Below, piece after piece: positions 9,074-19,075 of a stretch of 64,000 bases of DNA. This DNA comes from an uncultured Alistipes sp. (GTDB lineage Bacteria; Bacteroidota; Bacteroidia; Bacteroidales; Rikenellaceae). The position numbers were made by a program, and so were the translations under genes. How positions within the stretch are numbered: position 1 is the first letter of the stretch; each line of letters begins with the position of its first letter. The notes under the pieces were generated by a model, which saw nothing but the letters and a program-made list of their open reading frames with translations, had not been told where the DNA came from and made no database searches. Location of the stretch: the NCBI GenBank assembly GCA_910576555.1, contig CAJTIY010000003.1, positions 183,851 to 247,850 of the forward strand, written 5' to 3'.

Positions 9074-11695
9074 ATGGAATCGAATGAAATTCGCCGCGCC
9101 TTTCTCGACTTCTTCGCGGGCAAGGGCCATGCGATCGTCCCCTCGGCACCGATGGTCGTCAAGGGCGACCCCACGCTGATGTTCACCAACGCGGGCATGA
9201 ACCAGTTCAAGGATATCTTCTTGGGTAACGCGCCGCGCAAATATCCGCGTGCGGCCGACACGCAGAAGTGCCTCCGCGTCTCGGGCAAGCACAACGATCT
9301 GGAGGAGGTCGGTCACGACACCTACCACCACACGATGTTCGAGATGCTGGGCAACTGGTCCTACGGCGACTATTTCAAGAAGGAGGCCATCGAATGGGCG
9401 TGGGAGTTGCTCCACGAGGTCTACAAGCTGCCTGCCGAGCGGATGTACGCCACGGTGTTCGAAGGCTCGGAGGAGGACGGCGTGCCGTTCGATCAGGAGG
9501 CCTACGACTACTGGCTGCAGTATCTGCCCGCCGACCACATCATCCGCGGCAACAAGCACGACAACTTCTGGGAGATGGGCGAGACGGGTCCCTGCGGTCC
9601 CTGCTCGGAGATCCACTTCGACCTGCGCGACGAGGCCGAGATCGCTGCGAAGCCGGGCCGCGAAATGGTCAACGAGGGCCATCCGCAGGTGATCGAGATT
9701 TGGAACCTCGTCTTCATGCAGTTCAACCGCAAGGCCAACGGCTCGCTGGAGGAACTTCCGGCGCGCAACGTCGACACGGGCATGGGCTTCGAGCGTCTCT
9801 GCATGATCCTGCAGGGCAAGAAGTCGAACTACGACACCGACGTCTTCCAGCCCACGATCGGCCGCATCGCAGCTCTCTCGGGCAAGCGTTACGGTGAGGA
9901 TGCGAAGGCCGACGTGGCCATGCGCGTGATCGCCGACCACTTGCGTGCCATCGCTTTTTCGATCGCCGACGGGCAGCTGCCGTCGAACGTCAAGGCGGGC
10001 TACGTCATCCGCCGCATCCTGCGCCGTGCGGTGCGCTACGGCTACACCTACCTCGGCTTCAACGAGCCGACGCTCTGCAAGCTCGTGGCCGGGCTCGTCG
10101 CCCAGATGGGCGGCCAGTTCCCCGAACTGAAGGCCCAGCAGGCGCTCATCGAGAAGGTGATCGAGGAGGAGGAGGCTTCGTTCCTGCGCACGCTCGCCAC
10201 GGGCATCAACCTGCTCGACGGCGTCATCGCCCGCACGAAGAGCGAGGGCGGCGAGGCCATCTCGGGCCGCGATGCCTTCGAACTCTACGATACGTTCGGG
10301 TTCCCCATCGACCTCACGGAGCTGATCGCCCGCGAGCAGGGCGTGGGCGTCGATCTGGAGGCCTTCGAACGGGAGCTGCAGGCCCAGAAGGAGCGTTCGC
10401 GCAACGCCGCGGCGGTCGACACCGACGACTGGGTGGAGCTCTTCCCGCTCAAGGAGAGCCTCTTCACGGGCTACGATACGCTCACCGAGCAGGTGCGCAT
10501 CGCCCGCTACCGCCGCGTGACGTCGAAGGGCAAGACCTCCTACCAGCTGGTCTTCGACCGCACGCCGTTCTACGGCAACTCGGGCGGTCAGATCGGCGAC
10601 ACGGGTACGATCGAGAGCGCCAACGAGCGCATCGCGATCGTCGCCACGGAGAAGGAGAACGGCCTGATCATCCACATCGTCGCGTCGCTCCCCGAAAATC
10701 CCGCGGCCGAATTCACGGCCCGCGTCGACGCCGACAAGCGCCAGTCGGCGGCCAACAACCATACGGCGACGCACCTCATGCACGAGGCGCTGCGCAAGGT
10801 GCTGGGCACGCACGTCGAGCAGAAGGGTTCGATGGTGACGCCCGAAATCCTGCGCTTCGACTTCTCGCACTTCCAGAAGGTGACGCCCGAGGAGCTGCGC
10901 GAGGTGGAGCGGCTGGTCAACCGTGCCGTGCGCGCCAACCATCCCCTCGAGGAGAACCGCGAGGCGACGAAGGAGGAGGCCGCAGCCGCCGGAGCGATGA
11001 TGCTCTTCGGCGAGAAGTACGGCGACCGCGTCCGCATGGTCCGCTTCGGTTCGTCGGTGGAGCTCTGCGGCGGTACGCATACGAGCGCCACGGGCAACAT
11101 CGGCCTCTTCAAGATCTTGAGCGAGGGCGCGATTTCGGCCGGCGTGCGCCGCATCGAGGCCGTCACGGGCGAGCAGGCCGAGCGGGTGCTCTACGCTGCC
11201 GAGGACACGCTGCGCGGCGTGGGCGAGGCGCTCAACAACTCGCAGGTGCTGCAGGCCGTCCGGAAGATGGTCGAGAGCAATGATACGCTCGCCAAAGAGG
11301 TCGAGGCGATGCGCCGCGAGCAGGTCAACCAGTGGGCCGAGAAAATCGCCGCTTCGACGCCCGAACGCGACGGAATGCAGCTTTTCGTCCTGCAGACCGA
11401 CCGCCGTCCCGACTTCGTGAAGGATCTGGCCTACGGTTTGCGGCAGCGTTCGCGGAAGCTGGTCTTCGTCGTGGGCACGATCCACGAGGGCAAGCCGCTG
11501 CTGACGGTGATGCTGGGCGACGAGATCGCCGCTGCGGGCGTCAACGCCGGAGCCGTGGTCCGCGAGGCCGCCAAGCTGATGCAGGGCGGCGGCGGCGGTC
11601 AGGCTTTCTTCGCCACGGCCGGCGGCAAGAACCCCGACGGGCTGCATGCGGCCATCGACAAGGCCGTGGAGCTGATCCGGGCGCAGGTGAAATAG
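9074..11695 (+). CDS. alaS: Alanyl-tRNA synthetase
   Basis: This 873-residue class II synthetase charges tRNA-Ala in the cytoplasm and edits mischarged Ser/Gly. The N-terminal catalytic domain starts with the typical [19 protein letters not shown] and contains [16 protein letters not shown]. The editing domain carries the zinc ligands H563 and H567 (HTATHLMH) and C665 and H669 (CGGTH). The C-terminal part ends in the glycine-rich [19 protein letters not shown] segment of the oligomerisation domain. Length matches the family. The start ATG lies about 40 bp from the -7 box. The gene reads away from the M23 pair. Confidence 0.97.
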   Translation: MESNEIRRAFLDFFAGKGHAIVPSAPMVVKGDPTLMFTNAGMNQFKDIFLGNAPRKYPRAADTQKCLRVSGKHNDLEEVGHDTYHHTMFEMLGNWSYGDYFKKEAIEWAWELLHEVYKLPAERMYATVFEGSEEDGVPFDQEAYDYWLQYLPADHIIRGNKHDNFWEMGETGPCGPCSEIHFDLRDEAEIAAKPGREMVNEGHPQVIEIWNLVFMQFNRKANGSLEELPARNVDTGMGFERLCMILQGKKSNYDTDVFQPTIGRIAALSGKRYGEDAKADVAMRVIADHLRAIAFSIADGQLPSNVKAGYVIRRILRRAVRYGYTYLGFNEPTLCKLVAGLVAQMGGQFPELKAQQALIEKVIEEEEASFLRTLATGINLLDGVIARTKSEGGEAISGRDAFELYDTFGFPIDLTELIAREQGVGVDLEAFERELQAQKERSRNAAAVDTDDWVELFPLKESLFTGYDTLTEQVRIARYRRVTSKGKTSYQLVFDRTPFYGNSGGQIGDTGTIESANERIAIVATEKENGLIIHIVASLPENPAAEFTARVDADKRQSAANNHTATHLMHEALRKVLGTHVEQKGSMVTPEILRFDFSHFQKVTPEELREVERLVNRAVRANHPLEENREATKEEAAAAGAMMLFGEKYGDRVRMVRFGSSVELCGGTHTSATGNIGLFKILSEGAISAGVRRIEAVTGEQAERVLYAAEDTLRGVGEALNNSQVLQAVRKMVESNDTLAKEVEAMRREQVNQWAEKIAASTPERDGMQLFVLQTDRRPDFVKDLAYGLRQRSRKLVFVVGTIHEGKPLLTVMLGDEIAAAGVNAGAVVREAAKLMQGGGGGQAFFATAGGKNPDGLHAAIDKAVELIRAQVK

Positions 11696-11889
11696 TGCTT
11701 TGCCGCAGGGTGCTCCGTTCCGTCCGCATGCCGTTCTCCGTGCGAACGGTTGCGGGGGAGAAGGGCGCCCGATGCGGGGGGCTGACCGTCCCGGTTTTCG
11801 ACGCTGCGCCTTCGCGCCGTTCCGTCTCCGTGCGGACCGGATTGCGGAGGCCGGCCATAGATTAAGGAAATATCAAACAAAATACGAGT

Positions 11890-13416
11890 ATGAGCAATAA
11901 GGTTCTTCTGATGATTCTCGACGGCTGGGGCAACGGTCGTCACGACAAGGCGGACGTCATTTCGACGGTCCATCCGGCCTATATCTCGGCCATGACCGAG
12001 CGCTATCCCCATGCCGAGCTGCGCACCGACGGCGAGAACGTGGGTCTGCCCGAGGGACAGATGGGCAACTCGGAGGTGGGACACCTCAACATCGGCGCCG
12101 GCCGCGTGGTCTATCAGGACCTCGTGAAGATCAACCGTGCCTGCCGCGACAATTCGATCATGCGCAATCCCGAGGTGAAGGCAGCGTTCGAGTATGCCAA
12201 AGCCAACGGCGTGAACGTCCACTTCATGGGCCTCGTGTCGGACGGCGGCGTGCACTCGTCGCTCGAGCATCTGTTCAAGCTGTGCGACATCGCCGCCGAA
12301 TACAAGCTCGAAAACACCTTCGTGCACTGCTTCATGGACGGCCGCGACACCGACCCGCACAGCGGCAAGGGATTCATCGAGCAGCTCGAGCGGCACCTCG
12401 CCGCCACGACGGGCAAGATCGCCACGGTCGTCGGCCGCTACTATGCGATGGACCGCGACAAGCGCTGGGAGCGCGTGAAGATCGCCTACGACGCACTGGT
12501 CGAGGGCATCGGCGAGCGTTCGTCGGATATGGCCGAAGCGGTGCAGAAGTCGTACGACGAGGGCGTCACCGACGAGTTCATCAAGCCCTACGTGCGGATC
12601 GACGAGAACGGACAGCCCGTCGGCATGATCCGTCCGAACGATCTGGTGATCTTCTTCAACTACCGCAACGACCGTGCGAAGGAGCTCACGATCGTGCTCA
12701 CGCAGGAGGATATGCCGGCCGAGGGGATGCACACGCTGCCGCTCTATTATTGCTGCATGACCCCCTACGACGCCAAGTTCACGGGGCTGCACATCCTCTT
12801 CGACAAGGAGAACGTGCCCGACACGATCGGCGAGTGGGTTTCGAAACAGGGCCTCAGCCAGCTGCGCATCGCCGAGACGGAGAAGTACGCCCACGTGACC
12901 TTCTTCCTCAACGGCGGCCGCGAGGAGAAGTTCGAGGGCGAAGACCGCATTCTGGTCGCCTCGCCGAAGGTGGCGACCTACGACCTGCAGCCCGAGATGT
13001 CGGCGCCCGAGGTAGCCTCGAAACTGGTTGCGGCGCTCGACGAGCGGAAGTTCGACTTCATCTGCCTGAACTTCGCCAACGGCGACATGGTGGGCCATAC
13101 GGGCGTCTACGACGCTATCGTCAAGGCCGTGAAGGCGGTCGACGGCTGCGTGGAGCAGGTCGTGGAGGCCGCCAAGCGCAACGGCTACGAGGTGGTGATG
13201 ATCGCCGACCACGGCAATGCCGACAATGCGGTCAATGCCGACGGGTCGCCCAACACGGCGCACTCGCTCAATCCCGTGCCCATCGTGGTGGTTTCCGACC
13301 GCGTGAAGTCGGTGAAGAACGGCATTCTGGCCGACGTGGCCCCCACGGTGCTGAAACTCATGGGACTGGAGCAGCCTGCCGAGATGACCGGCGAGCCGCT
13401 CGTGGAGCTCAAGTAG
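11890..13416 (+). CDS. gpmI: 2,3-bisphosphoglycerate-independent phosphoglycerate mutase
   Basis: The 508-residue protein interconverts 3- and 2-phosphoglycerate in glycolysis using two metal ions. LMILDGWG provides the first metal-binding Asp (residue 11), and [17 protein letters not shown] contains the phospho-Ser nucleophile at residue 61. The C-terminal metal-binding segment [11 protein letters not shown] is present. It stands alone downstream of alaS with a 194-bp gap in which I see no gene. A strong hairpin terminator follows the stop codon. Another glycolytic gene, eno, lies at the far end of the window. Confidence 0.96.
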   Translation: MSNKVLLMILDGWGNGRHDKADVISTVHPAYISAMTERYPHAELRTDGENVGLPEGQMGNSEVGHLNIGAGRVVYQDLVKINRACRDNSIMRNPEVKAAFEYAKANGVNVHFMGLVSDGGVHSSLEHLFKLCDIAAEYKLENTFVHCFMDGRDTDPHSGKGFIEQLERHLAATTGKIATVVGRYYAMDRDKRWERVKIAYDALVEGIGERSSDMAEAVQKSYDEGVTDEFIKPYVRIDENGQPVGMIRPNDLVIFFNYRNDRAKELTIVLTQEDMPAEGMHTLPLYYCCMTPYDAKFTGLHILFDKENVPDTIGEWVSKQGLSQLRIAETEKYAHVTFFLNGGREEKFEGEDRILVASPKVATYDLQPEMSAPEVASKLVAALDERKFDFICLNFANGDMVGHTGVYDAIVKAVKAVDGCVEQVVEAAKRNGYEVVMIADHGNADNAVNADGSPNTAHSLNPVPIVVVSDRVKSVKNGILADVAPTVLKLMGLEQPAEMTGEPLVELK

Positions 13417-13463
13417 TTTTCCGATGCGGACGGCCCGCCCCGGCGGGAGAGGCCCGAATGAAT

Positions 13464-13495
13464 ATCGCCCCGAAGGAAGAATCCTTCGGGGCGAT
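13464..13495 (+). terminator. Rho-independent-type hairpin after gpmI
   Basis: A perfect 14-bp stem (13464-13477 with 13482-13495, AGAA loop) follows the gpmI stop by 47 bp. The T-run is weak. It could also serve the convergent prolyl-editing gene. Confidence 0.75.
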
Positions 13496-13618
13496 GTCGT
13501 TTCGTCGGCCGGGGCGAGCGTCGTCGGAGGACCGGTCGTGTCGGGGAAGATCGCCCGTCTCCGATCGGCGCGGGTGCTTCGCAGTCCGGTACGCGCGGCC
13601 GGAGCCGCAGGTTCCCGG

Positions 13619-14119
13619 TCAGTAGAGTTCGAGGAACTCGTAGGTGTTGCCCACGGCGACGAGGTAGCGCATGAACCCGTCGTGCCCGACCAGCACCGTG
13701 GCGCGGTTGTCGTTGGGATGGAAGGCGCAGCGGGGCTAGTCGCGCATCCGGGCGTCGAAAAACACGTGGACGTGGTGCGTCGGGTCGTTGATCAGTCCGA
13801 ACGGCGACACCGAGCCCGGCCGCAGGCCCAGCCAGCGCTCCATGCGCTCCTCCGAGGCGAAGGAGAGCTTGCCCTGCCGCAGCCGCTGTTCGAGGTCGCG
13901 GATCGCCAGCCATTGTTCGGCGTCGAAGCAGACCAGATAGTGGCGGTCGCCTTTGTGGTTGCGCAGGAACAGGTTCTTGCAATGCCGCGCACCGTCGCCG
14001 CTGCAGTAGCGCAGGGCGATTTCGCAGGTGGGGGCTTCGGGATGTTCGTACCAAGCGTATTCGATGCCGCGGGTGTCGAGGAAGTCGAAAACCCGGCGGC
14101 GGCATTCTTCGGCGAGCAT
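13619..14119 (-). pseudogene. Prolyl-tRNA editing (YbaK/ProX, PrdX-type) gene with in-frame TAG
   Basis: The product is a free-standing tRNA-Pro editing domain that would deacylate Ala- or Cys-tRNA-Pro. The N-terminal 127 residues read normally from the ATG at 14119 and include LFLRNHKGDRHYLV, KLSFASEERMERWL and SVSPFGLINDPTHHVHVFFD. They stop at a TAG at 13738-13736. The same frame continues for 38 residues with the family's own C-terminus (AFHPNDNRATV and GNTYEFLELY) and ends in TGA at 13621-13619, giving the expected length of about 166 residues. A single base change therefore explains the break. The alternatives are a sequencing error or readthrough. The truncated protein would lack the last strands and helix of the domain. 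Confidence 0.85.
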
Positions 14120-14315
14120 GGGCGTGTCGGTGATTGGGGGAGTGATCTGTCGGATGCGGAGGGGATTCGTTTTCGTTGCGGAACGACATACATCCTCGCT
14201 CCGGAAAGAGGCGGGGATGTATTCGTCCGTCGGGGTGCGGACATCGGTTCCGCTGCGGCGGACGGGCGGCAGAGGAGGCGTTCGCCGCCGCCCGCGTTCG
14301 CGGATCGCAGTACGA

Positions 14316-15782
14316 TCAGTCGAGCGTACCGGTCCAGCTTCCCGAGAAGTGCTTGGGCTCGGCCTGACCGTCGAGGAAGTCGAAATCGATGGTCCACGTA
14401 CCGTCCGCATTCTTCTCGAGCGTCATCGATCCGTCGACTGCGGCGCCGGCCGAGGCGATGCTGCCCGCTTCGTAGTGCTGGAAGAAGCTACCGATGCCGA
14501 AGGTTCCGTAGTAGGTGCCGGCAATCACGGTTCCGACCTCGTTGCCTTCGCTCACCCGATAGGTGCCGGGAACCGGTTCGGCTTCGTTGCCCAGTGCGCA
14601 TACGATTTGGATGATCAGCTGGTCGGAGTCGTAGGACCAGTTGCCGTCGTACTGCTGCAGCTGGATTTTCCATACCAGCGCGTTCTCTACCGTGTACTTG
14701 TCGCTGAACGCCGTTGCGCGGAAATTCGTGGCGTCGAATTTCAGCACGTCGTCCTCCTCGAGATCCCAGTCGTGTTTTTCGACCACCTTCGGCGCATCCT
14801 TCACCTTGAGCGGACCCGTGTAGCGTCCCGTGACCTTCTTGCCCTTGTCGGTGACGAATTCGTAGTTCACCGTGTATCCGGTGCCGCTTTCGACGATGTC
14901 GACCTTGCCCGATTCGGCCAGACCTACCTGTATGGCCGAACTGTTCGTGGCGTCGTAATAGTATTTGATGTTGGTTCCCGTGGGGAAGGGGGCGTTGAGG
15001 AAGTTTACGCAGGCTCCCTGTTCGAAGTAGTTGCCGACACCCCCGCCCATGTCGCCGGAGATGGTGAAGAAACCCGGGACGATCTTGCCTTCGTCGTCGA
15101 AATCCGCATGGCCCACCATGATCAGCACGCTCGACGGAGCTACGAGCCAACCCGATTCGTCGAGGTTCTCGTAGAGCGTGATGTTGAGGTTCGCGCCCTC
15201 CGCGCCCTCCTTCAGATACCAAGCGTTCGCTGCGGTCATCTGCGTGTCGAGATCGGCGGGCAGCCACGCGATGCTTTTGTCGATACTCGTATAATCGCCT
15301 TTGTACACCGTATGGAAGAGGGTGCCTTCGTCCGATCTCATCGTCAGCTCGATGTCGTACGCACCGCCCGACCGGCGTACGACCATCGTGCCGCTCTCGA
15401 TGTAGTGCTGCTTGCTGCAGTAGGTTACGTAACTCAATTTGTTGGTGAGCAGCGTGTACTCGCTGTATGCGTCGGTGACCGGCGTGGTCGTATAGGTGCC
15501 TTCGGGAGGGAAGTTCTCGAAGGGAGCGTTGAAGCGTAGGATGTAATAGGTGCCCTCTGGATCCATCCAGCCGCTCTCCGGTATCGGTTTGTCGCTGATC
15601 ATCAGGTAGTGCGTGTAGACGACGTCGTTCGGGAGATAGGCATCGCCGAAATAGATTCCTTCGCAGAGGTTGGAGACGGTATGCACATCGTAGCGCGCGT
15701 TCGGATCGATTTCGTCGTCGTTGCAGGACTGCATTCCGATGCAGGCGAGCAATGCGGCCGAAAGAAACAGGAGTCTTTTCAT
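14316..15782 (-). CDS. Large secreted lipoprotein built from three degenerate repeats, function unknown
   Basis: The 488-residue protein has a lipoprotein signal (MKRLLFLSAALLACIGMQSC, Cys at 20) followed by Asn-Asp-Asp, so it is probably exported to the outer membrane. I do not recognise a named domain. The mature part looks like three units of about 130-150 residues. Each begins near an A-x-x-x-Y segment, holds a central G-T-Y/G-x-F strand, and ends with a strand resembling GRYTGPLKV or FSGSWTGTLD. The rich Tyr/Gly/Asp content suggests beta sandwiches. The promoter region is AT-rich and lies on the junction with the Crp remnant. Confidence 0.8.
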   Translation of the reverse strand: MKRLLFLSAALLACIGMQSCNDDEIDPNARYDVHTVSNLCEGIYFGDAYLPNDVVYTHYLMISDKPIPESGWMDPEGTYYILRFNAPFENFPPEGTYTTTPVTDAYSEYTLLTNKLSYVTYCSKQHYIESGTMVVRRSGGAYDIELTMRSDEGTLFHTVYKGDYTSIDKSIAWLPADLDTQMTAANAWYLKEGAEGANLNITLYENLDESGWLVAPSSVLIMVGHADFDDEGKIVPGFFTISGDMGGGVGNYFEQGACVNFLNAPFPTGTNIKYYYDATNSSAIQVGLAESGKVDIVESGTGYTVNYEFVTDKGKKVTGRYTGPLKVKDAPKVVEKHDWDLEEDDVLKFDATNFRATAFSDKYTVENALVWKIQLQQYDGNWSYDSDQLIIQIVCALGNEAEPVPGTYRVSEGNEVGTVIAGTYYGTFGIGSFFQHYEAGSIASAGAAVDGSMTLEKNADGTWTIDFDFLDGQAEPKHFSGSWTGTLD

Positions 15783-16188
15783 GGCGTATTGTGTTTTAGG
15801 TTTTGATAGCTCAAAAATATACAGTGTGTGCGAGAAAAAAATTGATTTAGTTCAAATATTCGAGACCTGCCGGAAGGGGGCGACCTGCATCGCGGTCCCG
15901 AAGTCCGGCTTCGAGGCCCTGATCGCCGAGTCGCACGAGTTCGCCCGATGGATGTTCGATCTGGCGATGGGGCAGTTCTACACGTGCGAACAGAAGCTGA
16001 AATACATCCGGGGCGATGCGCGGAAGCGGATCGTCGCCGTGCTGAAGTATCGCCCCGAGATCGTGGAGGTCGTGTCGGCGCGTACGTTGGCGTCGTACAT
16101 TGGCGTCACGGAGTCGTATTTCTGCCGCATCCGCAAGGAGATGCGGCTCGCGGGGGAGGATTTTTCGGTTTCGGGAATCGCCAAGTAG
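15781..16188 (+). pseudogene. N-terminally truncated Crp/Fnr-family regulator
   Basis: From about residue 35 on, the frame matches the end of a Crp/Fnr sensor barrel, the dimerisation helix and the winged HTH (ARTLASYIGVTESYFCRIRKEM). The usual total is about 190-230 residues, but the longest start at 15781 gives 136 and most of the cyclic-nucleotide-type barrel is missing. The first 25-30 codons are AT-rich and coincide with the upstream region of the divergent lipoprotein gene. This suggests the 5' half was lost and joined to that region. The start is uncertain. A hairpin with a T-rich tail follows the stop, as for an intact gene. It could still make a small DNA-binding protein. Confidence 0.6.
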
Positions 16189-16305
16189 ACCCGCAGGCTC
16201 CGTCCGGCCGGGGCGGATCCGCACGTCGGGAAAAACGCCCCCTCCCGGCGATGCGTCGGCGAGTGGCGGGGCCGGAGTGAGTCGTATGCCGTGGGGTGTC
16301 TCATG

Positions 16306-16350
16306 CCGGAGTGTCCGGAACCCGAGTTCCGGGGCTCCGGCTTTCGTTTT
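16306..16350 (+). terminator. Nested hairpin with T-rich tail
   Basis: CCGGAG pairs with CTCCGG (16306-16311/16335-16340) around an inner CCGGAAC/GTTCCGG stem (16315-16321/16326-16332). The tail is CTTTCGTTTT. It lies 118 bp after the Crp remnant on the plus strand. Confidence 0.5.
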
Positions 16351-16417
16351 CGGGCGGTGCGAGCCCCTGACCGAACGGCGGCCCGGGCGGTCGGCTCCGT
16401 CTGCGGACGGAGCGTCG

Positions 16418-17371
16418 CTATTCGACCTTCGGGCTGCGTGCGCCGAGGTATTCGCGGATGTTGCGCTCGATGCAGCCGACGAGCGTCCGTACGGCTTCGG
16501 CGGACGCCCAAGCGTTGTGGGGCGAGAGCAGCAGGCGGTCGGGCTCGCGGACGGAGAGCAGCGGGTTGCCTATGTCGAGCGGCTCGTGTTCGAAGACGTC
16601 GAGCGCCGCTCCGGCCGGGCTGCCGGCATCGAGCGCCGCGGCCAGCGCCGCCTCGTCGACGATGCCGCCGCGCGCGACGTTGATCAGGATCGCCGTGGGT
16701 TTCATCAGGGCCAGTTCCCGGGCTCCTATGAGGCCGCGGGTCCGTTCGGTCAGCGGCGCGTGGATCGACACCGTGTCGGCCCATGCGAGCAGCTCGTCGA
16801 GCGGCAGGGCGGGGTAGGGCTCCTCGCGCACGACGCCCGAGACGGAGGTGTAGGCCACCTCGCACCCCAGCGCTTCGGCCACGCGGGCCACGCTGCGGCC
16901 GATGGCGCCCAGCCCGACGATGCCCCACCGGGAGCCGTGGAGCTGGTGCGTAGGCCGTCCGAAATGGAATTGGCGCGACGCTCCGGCGTAAGCGGTCTTC
17001 GTGTAGCGGTCGTAGTAGCCGATCTGCCGGCGCAGCGCGATGGCCGCACCGACGGTGGTCTCCGTCACGGCGTGGGTCGAGTAGCCCGCGGCGTTCCGCA
17101 CGGCGATGCCCAGCTCGGCCGCGGCCGCGAGGTCGATGTTGTTCGTGCCGGTCGCCGCCACGCAGATCAGCCGCAGGCGGGGCAGCCGCTGCAGCGTCGC
17201 GCGGTCGAGCACGACCTTGTTGGTGATGACGATGTCCGCCTCGCGGCAGCGGTCCAGAACCTGTGCGGGGTCGGTCGTCTCGTAACCCGTGTAGGCGCCC
17301 AGTGCCCGAATGGGGGCGAGGTCGGCGCCGCCGAGGCTGTATTGGTCCAGAAAAACGATGTTCGGTCGCAT
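16418..17371 (-). CDS. D-2-hydroxyacid dehydrogenase (hydroxypyruvate/glycerate dehydrogenase type)
   Basis: The 317-residue NAD-dependent enzyme has the Rossmann motif GLGAIGRSVA, the arginine-containing NVARGGIVDEAAL, and the catalytic His region SPHNAWAS. That last form is typical of the glycerate/hydroxypyruvate reductase subgroup. It probably interconverts a 2-keto acid such as hydroxypyruvate with its D-hydroxy acid. The length is complete. It stands alone on the minus strand, 117 bp beyond the end of tcdA. The exact substrate is an inference from the HNAW form of the His motif. Confidence 0.88.
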   Translation of the reverse strand: MRPNIVFLDQYSLGGADLAPIRALGAYTGYETTDPAQVLDRCREADIVITNKVVLDRATLQRLPRLRLICVAATGTNNIDLAAAAELGIAVRNAAGYSTHAVTETTVGAAIALRRQIGYYDRYTKTAYAGASRQFHFGRPTHQLHGSRWGIVGLGAIGRSVARVAEALGCEVAYTSVSGVVREEPYPALPLDELLAWADTVSIHAPLTERTRGLIGARELALMKPTAILINVARGGIVDEAALAAALDAGSPAGAALDVFEHEPLDIGNPLLSVREPDRLLLSPHNAWASAEAVRTLVGCIERNIREYLGARSPKVE

Positions 17372-17488
17372 GGGGTGTTGTTTTTTTGCCAGTTTGCTGA
17401 TTCGGTGTCCGGTTCGTTCGGGACGTGCCTCCGGGATCGCCCATTCGCTGCGCGGGTCGGGTGCTGCCTGCGGAGCCGCCGCGCGGGC

Positions 17489-18217
17489 TTACGCCTGCTC
17501 CAGTTCGCCGAGCAGGTCGCGGATGACCACCGAGGCGCAGCCGATGCCGAACAGGGCGGGGATGTAGGAGATCGTCCCGACGTTCGACTTCTTGTTCCGC
17601 TCCTCGCAGAGGATCAGCGCTCCGGCGCGCATCGGCTCGGGCGAGAAGACGGCCCGGAAGCCCCGTCGGATGCCGATCTTGTGCAGGCGCTTGCGCAGCA
17701 TGTGGGCCAGCGGGCAGTGGTGGGTCTTCGCGATGTCGGCGATCTCCATGCGCGTGGGGTCGGTCTTGGCCCCGGTGCCCATCGAGCTGACGAGCGGCAT
17801 GCCGCGTTCGAGCGCGGCGGCGATCAGCGCCAGCTTGGGCGAGAGCGTGTCGATGGCGTCCACCACGTAGTCGTAGCGCGCGGCGTCGAGCAGCGCGTAG
17901 GTCTTCTCGTCGCGGATGTATTCGTTCACCACCGTAAGCTCGAGCTCCGGGGCGATGTCGCGCAGCCGCTCGGCCAGCACGTCGGCCTTCTGCCGGCCGA
18001 CGGTCGAGTGCAGCGCCACCAGCTGGCGGTTGATGTTCGAGAGCGACACCGTGTCGGCGTCGGCGATCGTCATGCGGCCGACGCCCGCCCGGGCGATCAT
18101 CTCCGCTGCGTAGGCCCCGACGCCGCCGAGTCCCACCACCAGTACATGGGCGCGCCGCAGCACGCCGAGTTTCTCCTTGCCGAGCAGCAGCTCGGTACGT
18201 TCCAGCCAGTTATCCAT
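17489..18217 (-). CDS. tcdA: tRNA threonylcarbamoyladenosine dehydratase (TcdA/CsdL)
   Basis: The 242-residue E1-like enzyme uses ATP to cyclise t6A37 into ct6A in ANN-decoding tRNAs. It begins WLERTELLLGKEKL and has the nucleotide-binding VVGLGGVGAYAAEMIARAG, DADTVSLSNINRQ, and the VVDAIDTLSPK segment of the family. The ATG at 18217 was chosen because it fits the family N-terminus and overlaps the end of tatD by 8 bp. A frame extension of 20 codons upstream lies inside tatD. Translational coupling with tatD is likely. Confidence 0.9.
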   Translation of the reverse strand: MDNWLERTELLLGKEKLGVLRRAHVLVVGLGGVGAYAAEMIARAGVGRMTIADADTVSLSNINRQLVALHSTVGRQKADVLAERLRDIAPELELTVVNEYIRDEKTYALLDAARYDYVVDAIDTLSPKLALIAAALERGMPLVSSMGTGAKTDPTRMEIADIAKTHHCPLAHMLRKRLHKIGIRRGFRAVFSPEPMRAGALILCEERNKKSNVGTISYIPALFGIGCASVVIRDLLGELEQA

Positions 18218-18803
18218 GCCGTGTTCCGAATATCCGTTCGTAGTTCGCACGCACGGCGCGGCGCAGCGTCTCCGCATCGGTGCCGCGCGCTTCGGCGATG
18301 CGTGCGTAAAGGGTCTCTATGGGGGTGTCGCTCTCGTCGGTTTCGACGAAGAGCCGCTCGAGGGGCGTCGCGCGCAACGCCGCGAGCGTTTTGGGAGAGG
18401 CGAAGGTGCGTTCGCCGAACGAGAGGAAGTGGCCGCGGCCGAGCGCCTGCCGCGCCTGTTCGGGCGAGCCGATGAAGCCGTGAAAGATCGCGGCGCGCGG
18501 GGGAAGGGCCGCCAGCTCGCGCATCGTCGCCTCGAAGGCCCGCACGCTGTGGAGCACCACCGGCAATCCCCGCTCGCGGGCGATGCGCAGCTGCTCGCGG
18601 AAGAGCGTCAGCTGCGCCTCCCGAGGAACGTCGCAGGCGTAGTCGAGCCCGATTTCGCCCACGGCCTGCACTCCGTCGTCGAACGGCGGCAGCGTGTCGG
18701 CGCTCCGGCGTCCGGCCTCCCACGGGTGGATGCCCGCCGTGCGCAGCTCGATGTGGCGTCCGGTGGGGCGGTGGGTGTGGATATTTACGTAGGTGCGGTC
18801 CAT
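18210..18803 (-). CDS. Short TatD-family metal-dependent hydrolase
   Basis: The 197-residue protein keeps the TatD metal ligands: NIHTH (HxH) near residue 8, the Glu in GEIGLDY, the His in HSVRAF, the His in FHGFIG, and the final Asp in VETDES. It is shorter than the usual 255-265 residues, as is common in Bacteroidota. Family members are Mg-dependent 3'-5' DNases or RNases, and the real substrate is unknown. It is the first gene of a two-gene unit with tcdA, with overlapping stop and start. It diverges from nqrA across 272 bp. Confidence 0.82.
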   Translation of the reverse strand: MDRTYVNIHTHRPTGRHIELRTAGIHPWEAGRRSADTLPPFDDGVQAVGEIGLDYACDVPREAQLTLFREQLRIARERGLPVVLHSVRAFEATMRELAALPPRAAIFHGFIGSPEQARQALGRGHFLSFGERTFASPKTLAALRATPLERLFVETDESDTPIETLYARIAEARGTDAETLRRAVRANYERIFGTRHG

Positions 18804-19075
18804 CGTCGGCAAAAATAGGAATTTTGTGCCGAATTGAGAAATAACCGATAGCATGTACGGATTTTTCGGAAAAAATGCGTACTTTCGCACGCGAATTATA
18901 GCTGTTAGCATACTAACAACCGCGCCGGCGCTTCCCGTGCGGCGTTTCCTCCGTAGAGGGACCTGCCATCGGACGACCGGCGGCCGGAGGCGCTCCGCTG
19001 CGGGGCTGCAAGCGCGGCGGTGCGGTGCGCGAACGGAACGAAAATTCATCCAAACACAATTCAAACACTTTAACC

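Noticed and set aside
9008..11647. Long minus-strand frame opposite alaS
   Set aside because: alaS is unambiguous on the other strand, and the antisense product is His/Arg/Leu-rich nonsense.
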